NCBI RefSeq assembly: GCF_000013885.1
Contig: NC_007964.1
Coordinates: 2,094,001 to 2,158,000 of the forward strand
DNA from: Nitrobacter hamburgensis X14
GTDB taxonomy: Bacteria > Pseudomonadota > Alphaproteobacteria > Rhizobiales > Xanthobacteraceae
DNA: 64,000 nt
Reading direction: 5' to 3'
Shown: piece by piece, positions 17,776 through 26,835 of the stretch
Position numbering within the stretch: the stretch's first letter is position 1
How the letters are laid out: the number at the start of each line of letters is the position of its first letter
Position numbers and translations under genes: made by a program
The notes under the pieces: model-generated
The model's input: only the letters and a program-made list of their open reading frames with translations
Databases searched by the model: none
Told to the model about the DNA's origin: nothing

Positions 17776-17789
17776 TTGATGTGGATCAA
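17776..17789. promoter_or_regulatory. FixK/FNR box
   Basis: TTGATGTGGATCAA, exact TTGA-N6-TCAA. Centre is 63.5 nt before ATG 17846 of the CBS gene; it could also help the divergent xfp-ackA operon 212 nt away. Confidence 0.85.
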
Positions 17790-17845
17790 GACCTCAGCGC
17801 CGTCGTGCCGGATAAGTGACGAAAACAATGATAGTTGGGCTGCCC

Positions 17846-18523
17846 ATGAAGGCTTCCGAAGTGATGCGATCGCCGGCGGTGAGTGTCGCGCCGGATTGTC
17901 GCGTGATTGATGCGGTTCGGCTTCTGATGGAAACCAATCGGAGAGGGTTACCGGTTGTCGACAGTTCCGGCATTCTCGTCCGGATCGTGTCGGAAGGTGA
18001 CTTTCTGCGTCGCGTTGAACTTGGAACAGTGCCAACAGATCGGCCATGGTTCGACGCATTTTTTGGAGCAGGAGAAAGCGCCACGGCCTTTGCGCGTGCG
18101 TATGGCCGCAGCGTCGATGAGATTATGACGCAAGACCCGGTATGCGTGGCACCGGATGCGGATTTAACCGAAGCGATTGCCTTGATGGAGAGCCGTCACG
18201 TTGCGCAGATTCCAGTCGTCTTTGAAGGTGCTGTCCTTGGAATGATCTCGAAGACCGAACTCCTTGCAGCGGTGGAACGCAAGTTCGATCAGAGCGACCA
18301 CGCCGGGCAGGATGTTCGCGACAACATCCTCGCTGCGATTCGGAAAGAAAGCTGGGCGGCAGGAGCTATCGTTGACGTCGTTGTGACGAGCGGGGAAATC
18401 CAGATGTGGGGTGTGATTGTCGACCATAATCAACGCAAGGCCCTGAAGGCGCTCATTGAGAATGTTGCCGGGGTCGAGCGGATCGCGGATCATCTAAAAC
18501 TTAGAGATGAGTTGCCGCTTTGA
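17846..18523 (+). CDS. CBS-domain pair protein with C-terminal BON-like segment
   Basis: The 225-aa protein has two CBS domains (about residues 5-60, SEVMRSPAVSVAPDCRVIDA, and 90-145, VDEIMTQDPVCVAPDADLTE) and a C-terminal region (about 150-222) with the strand pattern of a BON domain (DNILAAIRKESWAAGAIVDV, then VIVDHNQRKALKALIENVAG). CBS pairs bind adenine nucleotides and commonly report energy charge. ATG 17846 is preferred as the family begins MKASEVM; ATG 17828 and GTG 17816 are in frame. The FixK-type box upstream fits low-oxygen induction. Confidence 0.85.
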   Translation: MKASEVMRSPAVSVAPDCRVIDAVRLLMETNRRGLPVVDSSGILVRIVSEGDFLRRVELGTVPTDRPWFDAFFGAGESATAFARAYGRSVDEIMTQDPVCVAPDADLTEAIALMESRHVAQIPVVFEGAVLGMISKTELLAAVERKFDQSDHAGQDVRDNILAAIRKESWAAGAIVDVVVTSGEIQMWGVIVDHNQRKALKALIENVAGVERIADHLKLRDELPL

Positions 18524-18662
18524 GTAGGAAACCGGACCAGATCTTGCTCGTTTCCGAATTGCACGCTCCTACTGGTTCGCTGTTGCTGGATTCTGGATCG
18601 GGACCATCCTGGCGTAATTCGAGCGATTCACCTCTCAGGTATGATTGTTAAATAATCGTCGC

Positions 18663-20261
18663 TCAGTGTTCGGGGTCCAGTGCTCGTCTCAATCTTCTGA
18701 TGACGACGTTTCGTGCACGATCGTCTGCGGCCGCTGCAACCCTCTCGTTGATGTCGAGTATGAGTTTGGACATATCGTTGTGCCAATCGAGTGCGACAAC
18801 AGCCTCGGGTGTTAGCCGACGGCGGTTCGCCGCGTTGAGGTTCGTCGGCACATTTGTCGATAAATCATAAATGTCATCGAGAAGAGGAAGAAAAATTTTT
18901 GCGGATGGTACAATCCGATCTGCAATCTGTTCTGACAGTCCTGTAATGGCCGGCTCTTCACCATGGACCAGGAATATACCCCTCCGGATGGGGCGGCGCG
19001 CTGCGATCCATCGGGCCAGTTCGGATCCGTCCGCATGTCCTGAATAATCGTCGATCCGACGAATCCGCGCCGACACCTTGATCTCCTCACCCTGGATGCG
19101 GACGGCTTTGGCTCCCTCCTCGAGGAATCGCCCCAGCGTGCCGCAGGCCTGGAAGCCGACCAGAAGCACCGTGGCTCTACTATTCCAGAGCCAATGCTTG
19201 AGATGGTGGCGGATACGGCCGGCGTCACACATCCCGCTCGCTGCTATAATGATGTGAAAGCCGGAGAGCTTTGCGATCGACTTGCTTTCTTCCACCGTCT
19301 CGGTGAACCTGAGATGAGGTGAATTGAGCAAGCGAACCACATCAATGCTCGGATCAAGGCTTGCAGCATGCTTTCGGAAGACTTCTGTTGCGCGAATCGC
19401 GAGAGGAGAATCGAGGAAGATCGGTGAGGTAGGTATTTCGCCGCGTTCCATTAGATCAACCAAGTCGATGATGAGCTCCTGCGTGCGTTCGACGGCGAAA
19501 GCGGGGATCAGCAAGGCGCCTTTTGCTGCGGCGGCTTCGCGGACCTCGGCGGTCAGGCATCGCTGGCGACTTTGTCGTGTCGTTTCCGGGCGAATACGAT
19601 CGCCATAGGTCGATTCCGAAATGACATAGTCGAATCCCGCTGGGGCCACAGGATTGGGTTGCAGCAACTTCATATCGGGGCCGACGTCGCCGGACGCGAG
19701 CAGTCGCAGCGGGTGAGAAGATGTACTTTCTTCAGCAAACTCCAGTTCGATCGAGGCAGATCCGAGAAGATGGCCGGCATTCCAATAACGAGCGCGTACG
19801 GCTGGTATGACATCGGTCCATGCCTCGTACTCAACGGCCTGGAACGCCTGCAGTGACGCAATGGTGTCGGCCTGCGTGTAGATCGGACTGACCTCGGATT
19901 TCCCGCGTTTTACGTTACGCTGGTTCAGAGCGAAGACTTCGGACTCCTGAATGTTTCCGGAATCCGGCAACATATACGAACAAAGATCGATCGTTCCGCG
20001 CGTCGCCAGTATCCGGCCGCGAAAACCTTCACGCACCAGTTTGGGCAGCAGTCCACTGTGATCGATGTGGGCGTGAGTCAGAAGGACAACATCGATATCA
20101 GCCGGGCGAAATGGAAAGGCGGTATAGTTCAGCTCCTTGAGCGTCTTCTGTCCCTGAAAAAGCCCGCAGTCGACCAAAAAGCTGCCGGTCGGAGTCTTGA
20201 AGTGATAACAAGAACCCGTAACTGTGCGTGCCGCACCGCAGAATTGAATGGTGACGCTCAT
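18663..20261 (-). CDS. Metallo-beta-lactamase / beta-CASP RNA hydrolase
   Basis: The 532-aa protein has the MBL metal-binding motif (LTHAHIDHSGLLP), the beta-CASP insert with later motifs (FHIIIAASGMCDAGRI, DDYSGHADGSEL) and a C-terminal RMMBL-type section ending near FLVHGEE. Relatives are CPSF73-like and bacterial RNase J-like ribonucleases. It is the last gene of an operon: its ATG overlaps the stop of the PRPP synthetase gene by four bases. Together with AMP/thymidine phosphorylase and PRPP synthetase, RNA breakdown feeding nucleotide salvage is a plausible role (inference). About 100 C-terminal residues after the RMMBL section extend the usual length. Confidence 0.9.
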   Translation of the reverse strand: MSVTIQFCGAARTVTGSCYHFKTPTGSFLVDCGLFQGQKTLKELNYTAFPFRPADIDVVLLTHAHIDHSGLLPKLVREGFRGRILATRGTIDLCSYMLPDSGNIQESEVFALNQRNVKRGKSEVSPIYTQADTIASLQAFQAVEYEAWTDVIPAVRARYWNAGHLLGSASIELEFAEESTSSHPLRLLASGDVGPDMKLLQPNPVAPAGFDYVISESTYGDRIRPETTRQSRQRCLTAEVREAAAAKGALLIPAFAVERTQELIIDLVDLMERGEIPTSPIFLDSPLAIRATEVFRKHAASLDPSIDVVRLLNSPHLRFTETVEESKSIAKLSGFHIIIAASGMCDAGRIRHHLKHWLWNSRATVLLVGFQACGTLGRFLEEGAKAVRIQGEEIKVSARIRRIDDYSGHADGSELARWIAARRPIRRGIFLVHGEEPAITGLSEQIADRIVPSAKIFLPLLDDIYDLSTNVPTNLNAANRRRLTPEAVVALDWHNDMSKLILDINERVAAAADDRARNVVIRRLRRALDPEH

Positions 20262-21178
20262 GAAATGACCTCGAGCGGGGTGGTATCGCCGAACTCGCAG
20301 TGGAGGGCCGAAGCGAAGAGATCATCGAGATCAAACGTGTTGGTGGCGTGCGGCACGCTGTGGGTGGATCGGATGGAATGAATACCGGCTTTCGTGAATG
20401 CAACCATCAGTTCCGGTGGGAACAGTGCATGCGTGACGACGGCATCTATGGCCGTTGCGCCGGCGGCCGAAAGAGCCTTCGCGCAGGCGATCAGGGTGCC
20501 GCCTGATGATACGATATCGTCGATTATCAGGGCAGGGCGGCCGGCAAACATTGAGGGGTTGGCGAATCTGAGCTCGACAGACTGGTCGCTGTAACGAACC
20601 TTTTGCGCAACTGTGTAAGTCAAGCCTAGACATTCTGCGAGGCGGCTCACCCATTGCCGGGCTTCGAAATCAGGGCCGATCACGACCGTCGCCGGGTGGA
20701 TATTTTCCGATCGAAGCGCGCTCATGATCGCGGGTATCGCCGAAAGATTATCGGCCTCGATGCCTGGAAAGGCAGCTCGGATATCAGAGGTCCGATGCAG
20801 GTGGGCGTCCACCGTGATGACACGATCGACGGTGTCCACGATCAGCTTGCCGATCACTCTTTGGCTGATAGCCTCACCTGCGTGGAAAGCGGAGTCCTGA
20901 CGCATGTAACAAAAATATGGAGCCAACAGCACGAGGCGTTTTGAACCTTGGCGGCGTAGCGACTCAGCGGCAAACAAGAGAGCGATCAGTTTGTCGTTGG
21001 GCCGGTGGAGCGAGGCGTAGACAATCACCGTCGATGTCGCTGGACCAGCCGTTACGCGCATCTCGCCGTCGGGAAAATGATGCAGGGTAATTTCATGAGC
21101 AGAAACGCCAAGCTGCAATGCAAGGCGCTTTGCATCGGACGCGGAGGTTGGGAGATACTGGATGGCAATATCGCTCAC
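20258..21178 (-). CDS. prs: Ribose-phosphate diphosphokinase (PRPP synthetase) family
   Basis: The 306-aa protein has the Prs layout: FPDGEMRV near the N-terminus, [18 protein letters not shown], the [11 protein letters not shown] region, a KVR catalytic-loop triplet and a PRPP loop ([21 protein letters not shown]). It should make PRPP from ribose 5-phosphate and ATP, or run in the phosphoribosyl-salvage direction. It is divergent from housekeeping Prs, so this is probably a second, specialised copy. Its ends overlap deoA (4 bases) and the MBL gene (4 bases), so the three are one tightly coupled operon. Confidence 0.88.
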   Translation of the reverse strand: MSDIAIQYLPTSASDAKRLALQLGVSAHEITLHHFPDGEMRVTAGPATSTVIVYASLHRPNDKLIALLFAAESLRRQGSKRLVLLAPYFCYMRQDSAFHAGEAISQRVIGKLIVDTVDRVITVDAHLHRTSDIRAAFPGIEADNLSAIPAIMSALRSENIHPATVVIGPDFEARQWVSRLAECLGLTYTVAQKVRYSDQSVELRFANPSMFAGRPALIIDDIVSSGGTLIACAKALSAAGATAIDAVVTHALFPPELMVAFTKAGIHSIRSTHSVPHATNTFDLDDLFASALHCEFGDTTPLEVIS

Positions 21179-22707
21179 GGCGTCGCTTCCAGGTTGGATT
21201 CCTCGCTGTCGATCGTGTAGGCCGTTGTGCCGGCGGCGGCAAGATCGCGCCCCGACCGCTCGAACGCATGGATGCGGTAAAGCGGCTCTCCTTGCTGGAC
21301 ACGGTCGCCAATTTTCTTGAATAGTCTGATGCCGGCGCCTTTATCGATGGGCGCTCCCGCGATTCGTGCAAGCCGGTTCAACTGCAGGCAGTTGATGCCT
21401 GAAACGAAGCCATCGCGTGAGGCTGTGACATCGAACGTCAAATTCCCCAAATCTGTGCAACAGGTCGGAGGCCCTTGCGCGTCGATGATCTTTTGCATTT
21501 GTTTGAGCGCGGCGCCACTATCGAGCAGTTCGCGGGCGCGTGCATAACCGCTGCCGCCACGCAGCTTGGGGTCATATTCGAGTAAGTGTGCGGCAAGCCG
21601 CAAAGATTTTTCGCGCAGGTCTGCTGGTGCTTCCGGATCATTGGCTAGAACCGCCATAACATCCTGCGCCTCAAGAACGGGACCAATGCCATTGCCGATC
21701 GGCTGGCGACCATCGGTAACGACAACCTCGACGGATATTCCATAATGATCGCCGACGAATTCGAACAGTTTGCGGAGCCTCATCGCTTCCATCTCGTTGA
21801 CGAGCTTGGCGGTCGGACCGACAGGCAAGTCAATCAGGAGATGGGTTGAGCCGGCGGCGAGCTTTTTTGACAGAATAGAAGCTACCATTTGCTCGCGAGT
21901 ATCGAGGCCAAGTGGCCGCTCAACAGAAATCAGGATGTCGTCCGCCGGGGACAGATTGACATGTCCGCCCCACACCAGACAGCCGCGGCATGCAGCTACG
22001 ATGTCTTTCATTTCTTCAACGCCGACATCGACACGCGCCAGCATTTCCATCGTATCTGCCGTACCGGCGGGGGACGTAATAGCTCGGGACGACGTCTTTG
22101 GAATCGTGAGGCCGTGAGCTGCCACGATCGGCACCACAATCATGGATGTGCGATTTCCGGGAATGCCACCGATGCAATGTTTGTCGACAATAATCGGATT
22201 TCTCCATTTGAGTTGCGTACCGGCCCGGGCCATCGAATCGACCAAAGCAATCAGTTCGCCATTTGTCATGAAGCTGGCAGAACTGATCAGGAATGCAGCT
22301 ATCTCCATGTCGGAGTACCGATAATGGGTGAGATCGTCGATAATTGCGCTGATGTCGACTGCGCTGAAGGTTTGCCCCATGATTTTGGCGCGCACCGCAT
22401 CGAGGCTGGCCGGAGATGCTGCCGGCGCTATTGTTACCGCGCTGCCCACGGGCTCTGCGAAGCGCCGGAATGCCGGCTCGGAAAGTCCTAGGTCGTCAGG
22501 GCCCACCAACGAGTCGTCGTCGGTAATAATGAGCGTGGCCAACATGATCTTGGCATTCCGACGGAGCTCCACGCGACTGAAGCCCCGAAATATTTCCGGT
22601 CGTAGGGCTGCAGAGTGCCGCGATATGACGACGACATTTTCGCGGCCGGTATCGAGATTGACACGACGGATCTTCGGCTGAAGCCGAGGAAGATCGGTAC
22701 CATTCAT
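21175..22707 (-). CDS. AMP phosphorylase / thymidine phosphorylase family enzyme
   Basis: The 510-aa enzyme belongs to the pyrimidine/AMP phosphorylase family. It carries the N-terminal extension of the AMP phosphorylase branch (about residues 1-85), then the helical core with [20 protein letters not shown] and the phosphate-binding [13 protein letters not shown], and a C-terminal alpha/beta part. AMP phosphorylases split nucleoside 5'-monophosphates to base plus ribose 1,5-bisphosphate; thymidine phosphorylases give deoxyribose 1-phosphate. Which applies cannot be settled by eye, though length and N-terminal domain favour AMP phosphorylase. ATG 22707 starts MNGTDLP; a FixK-type box is centred 66.5 nt upstream. 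It heads the operon with prs and the MBL hydrolase. Confidence 0.88.
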   Translation of the reverse strand: MNGTDLPRLQPKIRRVNLDTGRENVVVISRHSAALRPEIFRGFSRVELRRNAKIMLATLIITDDDSLVGPDDLGLSEPAFRRFAEPVGSAVTIAPAASPASLDAVRAKIMGQTFSAVDISAIIDDLTHYRYSDMEIAAFLISSASFMTNGELIALVDSMARAGTQLKWRNPIIVDKHCIGGIPGNRTSMIVVPIVAAHGLTIPKTSSRAITSPAGTADTMEMLARVDVGVEEMKDIVAACRGCLVWGGHVNLSPADDILISVERPLGLDTREQMVASILSKKLAAGSTHLLIDLPVGPTAKLVNEMEAMRLRKLFEFVGDHYGISVEVVVTDGRQPIGNGIGPVLEAQDVMAVLANDPEAPADLREKSLRLAAHLLEYDPKLRGGSGYARARELLDSGAALKQMQKIIDAQGPPTCCTDLGNLTFDVTASRDGFVSGINCLQLNRLARIAGAPIDKGAGIRLFKKIGDRVQQGEPLYRIHAFERSGRDLAAAGTTAYTIDSEESNLEATP

Positions 22708-22766
22708 GTTTAGGACCTGCGGACTGACATAATGGATCAGCCTTAACGTGCATCCCGGAACTCTCA

Positions 22767-22780
22767 TTGATTTAAATCAT
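22767..22780. promoter_or_regulatory. FixK/FNR box (one mismatch)
   Basis: TTGATTTAAATCAT matches TTGA-N6-TCAA except for the last base. Centre is 66.5 nt upstream of the AMP/thymidine phosphorylase start. Confidence 0.75.
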
Positions 22781-22950
22781 GCTCGTCGCCTGCAGTGTCG
22801 ATATCAAAAGTCATGGGGTGTTGAGATTGAGTTGGGTGCTGACATCGTCCGGAGGCCGATGATGCCATACGATAGGAAGGACCGGAGGCCGACGGAGTCG
22901 AAGCCGTCGAGCCGTTGCCGGGGTGATGTCCTGGGAGGAAGTTGACCGGC

Positions 22951-24192
22951 ATGGATAGTGAAGATCTGAGTCGCCTTACGGTGTCCCTGGCCATTGGGCT
23001 CCTTGTCGGCCTGGAGCGCGGCTGGCAAACGCGTGATGCGGAGGACAATCGGCGAGCCGCGGGCTTTCGTACTTTCGCGCTTTCCGGACTATTGGGTGGC
23101 GTCACCGGTCTCATCGCGCTTCAAACGACCGCTTCGGTCATTGGGTGGGTCTTTCTCGGATATATCGCAGCATTCACGGCCTTTCATTGGCTGGAAGCCA
23201 GGAACGAAGGCCATGCCAGTGTAACGTCAGTTGTTGCGGGAATGCTCACGTTCCTGCTCGGGACGATGGCTGTCGTCGGAGATCTTCAACTTGCCATTGC
23301 CTGCGCCGTCGGCATGACGGTTCTTCTGGCGTTGCGTGAGCCGTTGCATCGGTGGATTGACTCGCTGAGCTGGCAGGAAATTCGTGCCGTGCTGACTTTG
23401 CTCGCGATGTCGTTCCTGCTGTTGCCGCTGCTGCCGAATCGACCGACCGATCCGTGGAAAACGATCAATCCTTATCAGGTATGGCTTCTCGCGATCATGA
23501 TCGGGGCAATTTCATTCGCCGGTTACGTGGCGGTGAAAGCATTCGGAAATCGACTTGGGGTCTTCATGGCGGCCGTCGCGGGAGGGCTGGCTTCCTCCAC
23601 AGCCACCACGCTCGCTTTGGCGAGGCTGGCTCGCGAGCATCCGTCATCATCAGGATTGTTGAGTGCAGGTATTCTGGTCGCGGGTGTCGTCATGATGCTG
23701 CGTGCGGGAGCCATTGCAGTCGCGCTCAACGGTGCGTTGCTGACATCGCTTTTACCCACACTCTTGACCGCCGCTGCGGTGCTCAGCATCGGAGCCGCCA
23801 TCTTGTGGTTCAGAAACGTCCAGCAGGAGACGCCTGAACTTCAGATCAGCAATCCTCTTGCCCTCGGAACTGCAATCAAGCTGGCTGCATTACTTGCAGC
23901 CGTGATGCTGGCCGCAGAACTGGTGCGTCGAACGTTCGGTGGCGTCGGCGTCCTGGCTGTGGCGGCGCTTTCCGGAATCGCGGACGTCGACGCCGTGACG
24001 ATCTCAATCGCTCGCATGGCCGGAGACGATGTAGATTTGAATACAGCGGCCCGTGCCATCATGATTGCGATTGCAATCAACACCGTCTCCAAGGCCATTA
24101 TGGCCGGTTGGGTGGGAAGCAAGAGAGTCGGGCTTCTGGTCGGGGGAATTAGCGCTGTTGCGCTTGCCGGAGGTCTCGTCGTGGCTGCCTAG
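22951..24192 (+). CDS. MgtC/DUF4010 multi-pass membrane protein
   Basis: The 413-aa protein combines an N-terminal MgtC/SapB-like part (LSRLTVSLAIGLLVGLERGW, GFRTFALSGLLGG) and a C-terminal DUF4010 domain (ALSGIADVDAVTISIARMA and later helices), with about twelve membrane segments. Its transport function is unknown; MgtC proteins are tied to magnesium limitation and ATP-synthase control. ATG 22951 is preferred: GGGAGGAA lies 10 nt upstream, while the in-frame TTG 22942 sits too close to it. A partial, decayed copy of this gene lies at 26690-26815. Confidence 0.87.
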   Translation: MDSEDLSRLTVSLAIGLLVGLERGWQTRDAEDNRRAAGFRTFALSGLLGGVTGLIALQTTASVIGWVFLGYIAAFTAFHWLEARNEGHASVTSVVAGMLTFLLGTMAVVGDLQLAIACAVGMTVLLALREPLHRWIDSLSWQEIRAVLTLLAMSFLLLPLLPNRPTDPWKTINPYQVWLLAIMIGAISFAGYVAVKAFGNRLGVFMAAVAGGLASSTATTLALARLAREHPSSSGLLSAGILVAGVVMMLRAGAIAVALNGALLTSLLPTLLTAAAVLSIGAAILWFRNVQQETPELQISNPLALGTAIKLAALLAAVMLAAELVRRTFGGVGVLAVAALSGIADVDAVTISIARMAGDDVDLNTAARAIMIAIAINTVSKAIMAGWVGSKRVGLLVGGISAVALAGGLVVAA

Positions 24193-24451
24193 TCTGACGT
24201 GGTCGGCTATGTTGGTCGACATCATCGTTTGGATCTGGATTGAAATCCGACCGGTGGACGGCGGCCTTTAGGTATTCGTGCTGAGCGGATGGCGGCTGCG
24301 TTAGCATGCGCCATCTCCTTGGGTCGGGACGACGGTTTGTCAGATGCGTCACAGGTATTGCGACTTAGGGGCCGCGTCCTAAGTAGGTTACCGGACGTGA
24401 GGCAGGCAGCGAGGGCGTCCGAGGAGCCGGGGCGCTTGGTTCCTGTGAAGG
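24193..24451. other. No gene seen
   Basis: No coding sequence or clear site was found between the DUF4010 gene and the receiver/GroEL debris. Confidence 0.4.
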
Positions 24452-24500
24452 GGTTCTAATGGCTCGGATGTCAACGAGAGATGGCCTCGCGCGCACGCTC
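24452..24500 (-). pseudogene. Remnant of the 3' end of a receiver gene
   Basis: GGTTCTAATGGCTCGGATGT and the following AACGAGAGATGGCCTC closely match positions 26831-26868, the 3' end of the intact lone-receiver gene (RVREAISRRYPSD). The copy is cut off where GroEL-like sequence begins. Confidence 0.5.
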
Positions 24501-24640
24501 GCGACCGAGACTGCATTTACCAATGCGGTGCGAACCGCCCTTGCAGGATCGACAATGCCGGCCTCGACCTGGTCGACATATTCCTTGCGTGCGGCATCGA
24601 AGCCAAAATTGCCCTGGCCCTCGTCATCCGCGAACAGATC
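24495..24640 (-). pseudogene. GroEL C-terminal fragment
   Basis: The minus strand reads [20 protein letters not shown] then [19 protein letters not shown], the near-C-terminal region of GroEL (usual motif GIIDPTKVVRTALQNAAS). Only about 40 residues remain, and the frame runs into the receiver remnant, so this is a dead fragment. Confidence 0.7.
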
Positions 24641-24764
24641 CCGGACAGGCGGCGGGCGCCGGGGTGGAACTTCTGATCGTACATTAATCCCTGACGGCAG
24701 AGCATTTCGCCTCCCTTATGCTCCGCAGGCGTCGCCAGCGATCAGGCGGCAGCCTGAGGCACGC

Positions 24765-25460
24765 TCACCCGGGTGTCCAGACAAAAGTTGAGCTGTCCGC
24801 GAGGTGATCGTTGACCGCCGTGACGCCCGGAATGGCTTCAGCTGCGACGCGGATCGCTCCCCGTTGATCGGCGGATACTGCATAACCCCAGAGGTCGACA
24901 ACTCCGTTGGTTACCGTCACGCCCAGATTGTGAGTGTGCGCCCACGACTTCTTTTTCAGTTCGTCGAGCAGCTTCTGTCGAATAGTCGAATCTGGAAGGG
25001 TCATTTCTAGCTTGGGCCGCGCGCTGGCGACCGCCTGGATTAGGTTGGCCCGGCTGACGATACCAACAAGGTCGCCGTCATTGTTAACGATCGGAACACG
25101 TTTGATCTGTCGCTCCTCGAACAACATGGCGATTTCATGCAATAGCGTTTCCGGGGTCGCCGTTACGACATCGGTGGTCATGACATCTTCAATCCTCGTC
25201 GCATGCGATTTGACATAATCGGCCGCCATCGTCGCATCGCCAGCGAGGAAATGTACCCACCACGAATAGGGGCGTTCAGTCCCGGCTTCCGCGCGGTGCA
25301 TTAAATCGCTCTCAGTCACGATGCCGATAACCTTGCCGACATTGTCGACGACGGGAACGGCACTGATGCGCTTCTCAAGCAAGATCTTTGCGACATCCCG
25401 AACCGTCGCAATTTTCCCAACGGTAATTACGGGGGAAACCATCACATCGCGCGCTTGCAT
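24765..25460 (-). CDS. CBS-CBS-BON protein (copy 1)
   Basis: This 231-aa protein has two CBS domains (MQARDVMVSPVITVGKIATV onwards, and IEDVMTTDVVTATPETLLHE) and a C-terminal BON domain (about residues 150-222, NLGVTVTNGVVDLWGYAVSA, VTAVNDHL). The CBS pair probably senses adenine nucleotides; BON domains bind membranes or other proteins. ATG 25460 has AAGGAGT 8 nt upstream. It is closely similar throughout to the protein at 55587-56273 (shared ERPYSWW and KKxWAHTHxLxVTVTxGxVDLWG), so the two come from a duplication. No FixK-type box is visible at promoter distance. Confidence 0.9.
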   Translation of the reverse strand: MQARDVMVSPVITVGKIATVRDVAKILLEKRISAVPVVDNVGKVIGIVTESDLMHRAEAGTERPYSWWVHFLAGDATMAADYVKSHATRIEDVMTTDVVTATPETLLHEIAMLFEERQIKRVPIVNNDGDLVGIVSRANLIQAVASARPKLEMTLPDSTIRQKLLDELKKKSWAHTHNLGVTVTNGVVDLWGYAVSADQRGAIRVAAEAIPGVTAVNDHLADSSTFVWTPG

Positions 25461-25553
25461 GATCAGAACTCCTTGTTGGTTTCGCAACTTCAATCTTGGG
25501 TAGTGTCGTTTGATTCAGGATTGATCTCCATCACGCCGGTAGAGCTGCTGCGT

Positions 25554-25766
25554 TCAGTCCAGGGTGATGATCACGAGGATCTGCCGAAAACTTTCCCATC
25601 CGGCCGCGATCGACAACGCGCCAACTATCAGGAGCGTGCCGAATGAAACGGTGGCGACTTTACGTCGGCGTTGCCATTTGGAGTTCGCCCTGTCCTTGGC
25701 CGGTTGTGGTGATGGTGTCCGACGAGCTTTGGTGACATGCAGAGGGCCGGGCGAAGATGTTGTCAT
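25554..25766 (-). CDS. Small single-helix membrane protein
   Basis: The 70-residue product has a basic, proline-rich N-terminal half (ARRTPSPQPAKDRANSKWQRRRK) and one membrane helix (VATVSFGTLLIVGALSIAAGW). ATG 25766 starts 10 nt after the nitroreductase stop with a GGAAC-type site, so it is probably co-transcribed with it under the same FixK-type box. Function unknown. Confidence 0.55.
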   Translation of the reverse strand: MTTSSPGPLHVTKARRTPSPQPAKDRANSKWQRRRKVATVSFGTLLIVGALSIAAGWESFRQILVIITLD

Positions 25767-25775
25767 GCGGTGTTC

Positions 25776-26333
25776 CTACGAGATCCAATTAATCCTTGGA
25801 GCTTTCCTCGAAACCGCGGAAGGAACTGACTTCGGATGCCCGACGATAATTGGGGCAACCGGGATACCGGTGTCAGCTAACTTCAGGGCTGATTTGCCGT
25901 CGGGGGTTCCGAGCCGACCTAGCGCAAACCCTATCCAACAAGTGCCAAGCCCTGCCGCGTGCGCTGCGAGCTTCAGGTTCTCTGCTGCGAGCGAACAGTC
26001 CTCGACCGCCCAAGGACCTGCGGCTGCGGAGATTACGACCAGCACGGGAGCGCCGTAGAAGATGTCGAACTTCGGATCGTTCAGGATGTCCAGGAAATGG
26101 TGCGGAGCCAGCGCCGCTGGAGAAGTTCTGAGCATGTAGGCTTTCGCTTCGTTCGAAACGCGCGCCAGGAGGCTGCTGTCTCTAACGATCGTAAGCAGCC
26201 ATGGCTGCCGATTGACCGCGCTGGGAGCCTGGATCGCTGCGTCGACGAGAAGGTGCAATACCGCTTCTTCTACGGGCTTCGTTGTGAATTCGCGGACGGC
26301 TCGCCGGCCGTCGATTGCTTCTCTGATGTCCAT
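25776..26333 (-). CDS. Nitroreductase-family flavoprotein
   Basis: The 185-aa protein shows nitroreductase features: N-terminal RRAVREFTTKPVEEAVL, the FMN-binding APSAVNRQPW, and the late GLGTCWIGFALGR. Such enzymes use NAD(P)H and FMN to reduce nitro compounds, quinones or other electron acceptors. The ATG at 26333 follows GGGAAGCGAGA. A perfect FixK-type box is centred 66.5 nt upstream, so oxygen-limited expression is likely. The natural substrate is not known. Confidence 0.9.
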   Translation of the reverse strand: MDIREAIDGRRAVREFTTKPVEEAVLHLLVDAAIQAPSAVNRQPWLLTIVRDSSLLARVSNEAKAYMLRTSPAALAPHHFLDILNDPKFDIFYGAPVLVVISAAAGPWAVEDCSLAAENLKLAAHAAGLGTCWIGFALGRLGTPDGKSALKLADTGIPVAPIIVGHPKSVPSAVSRKAPRINWIS

Positions 26334-26392
26334 TCTCGCTTCCCATCGAGCCGTAGCTATATTTATATTTGAGCCCGAGTTGCCGGGCCCCC

Positions 26393-26406
26393 TTGATGTT
26401 GATCAA
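26393..26406. promoter_or_regulatory. FixK/FNR box
   Basis: TTGATGTTGATCAA, exact. Centre is 66.5 nt upstream of the nitroreductase start. Confidence 0.88.
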
Positions 26407-26439
26407 ACACTCGCGCGGTGATGCGAATATTTTTAGTCG

Positions 26440-26656
26440 GATGGAAGAGATTTGCGGCCGGAGCGATGGCTACGGGTGGTGTCGGCAAGGCGAAACTGTT
26501 TGGCGGCTCGTTGTTCTCGGCAACCATTTCGACAAAAATCTGTGGAGTGTTCGGATACAATGCCGGTTCGCTGGCTACGATCTGATCCCGCACGTCTTCG
26601 GGAATGCGGTTCCAGACCCGTCCCAGCTTTGGCCTGCAATCCTCGAGCGCATCCAC
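26440..26656 (-). pseudogene. Unrecognised remnant, perhaps transposase-derived
   Basis: A minus-strand frame contains VDALEDCRPKLGRVWNRIPE followed by DVRDQIV, which reminds me of the N-terminal part of some IS3-type OrfB proteins, but similarity fades quickly. There is no start signal of its own, and the frame continues into the DUF4010 debris. Confidence 0.25.
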
Positions 26657-26689
26657 GCCCCCCGGGCTACGTCGCCGGCGAGCTGGCGC

Positions 26690-26815
26690 AATGGCTTCAG
26701 GATTCGCGCCGTGCTGACTTGCTTGCGATGTCGTTCCTGTTGTTGCCGGTACTGCCGAATCGCGGTCGATCCGTGGAGGACCATCAATCCTCATCAGATA
26801 TGACTTTTGCCATTA
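26690..26815 (+). pseudogene. Partial copy of the DUF4010 gene
   Basis: Positions about 26701-26815 align base for base with 23380-23485 of the intact DUF4010 gene (for example both have TGTCGTTCCTG and CTGCCGAATCG), with scattered substitutions and small indels. It is a fragment left by a duplication that also involved the neighbouring receiver gene. Confidence 0.8.
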
Positions 26816-26835
26816 TAACCATTATGAGATGGGTT

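Noticed and set aside
24193..24764. Possible gene upstream of CBS-BON copy 1
   Set aside because: The plus-strand frame at 24459-24791 is antisense to the GroEL and receiver remnants and has no coding character.
26363..26794. 143-codon minus-strand open frame
   Set aside because: It crosses the DUF4010 fragment in antisense and the nitroreductase promoter; only a short central part hints at a transposase. Not a working gene.
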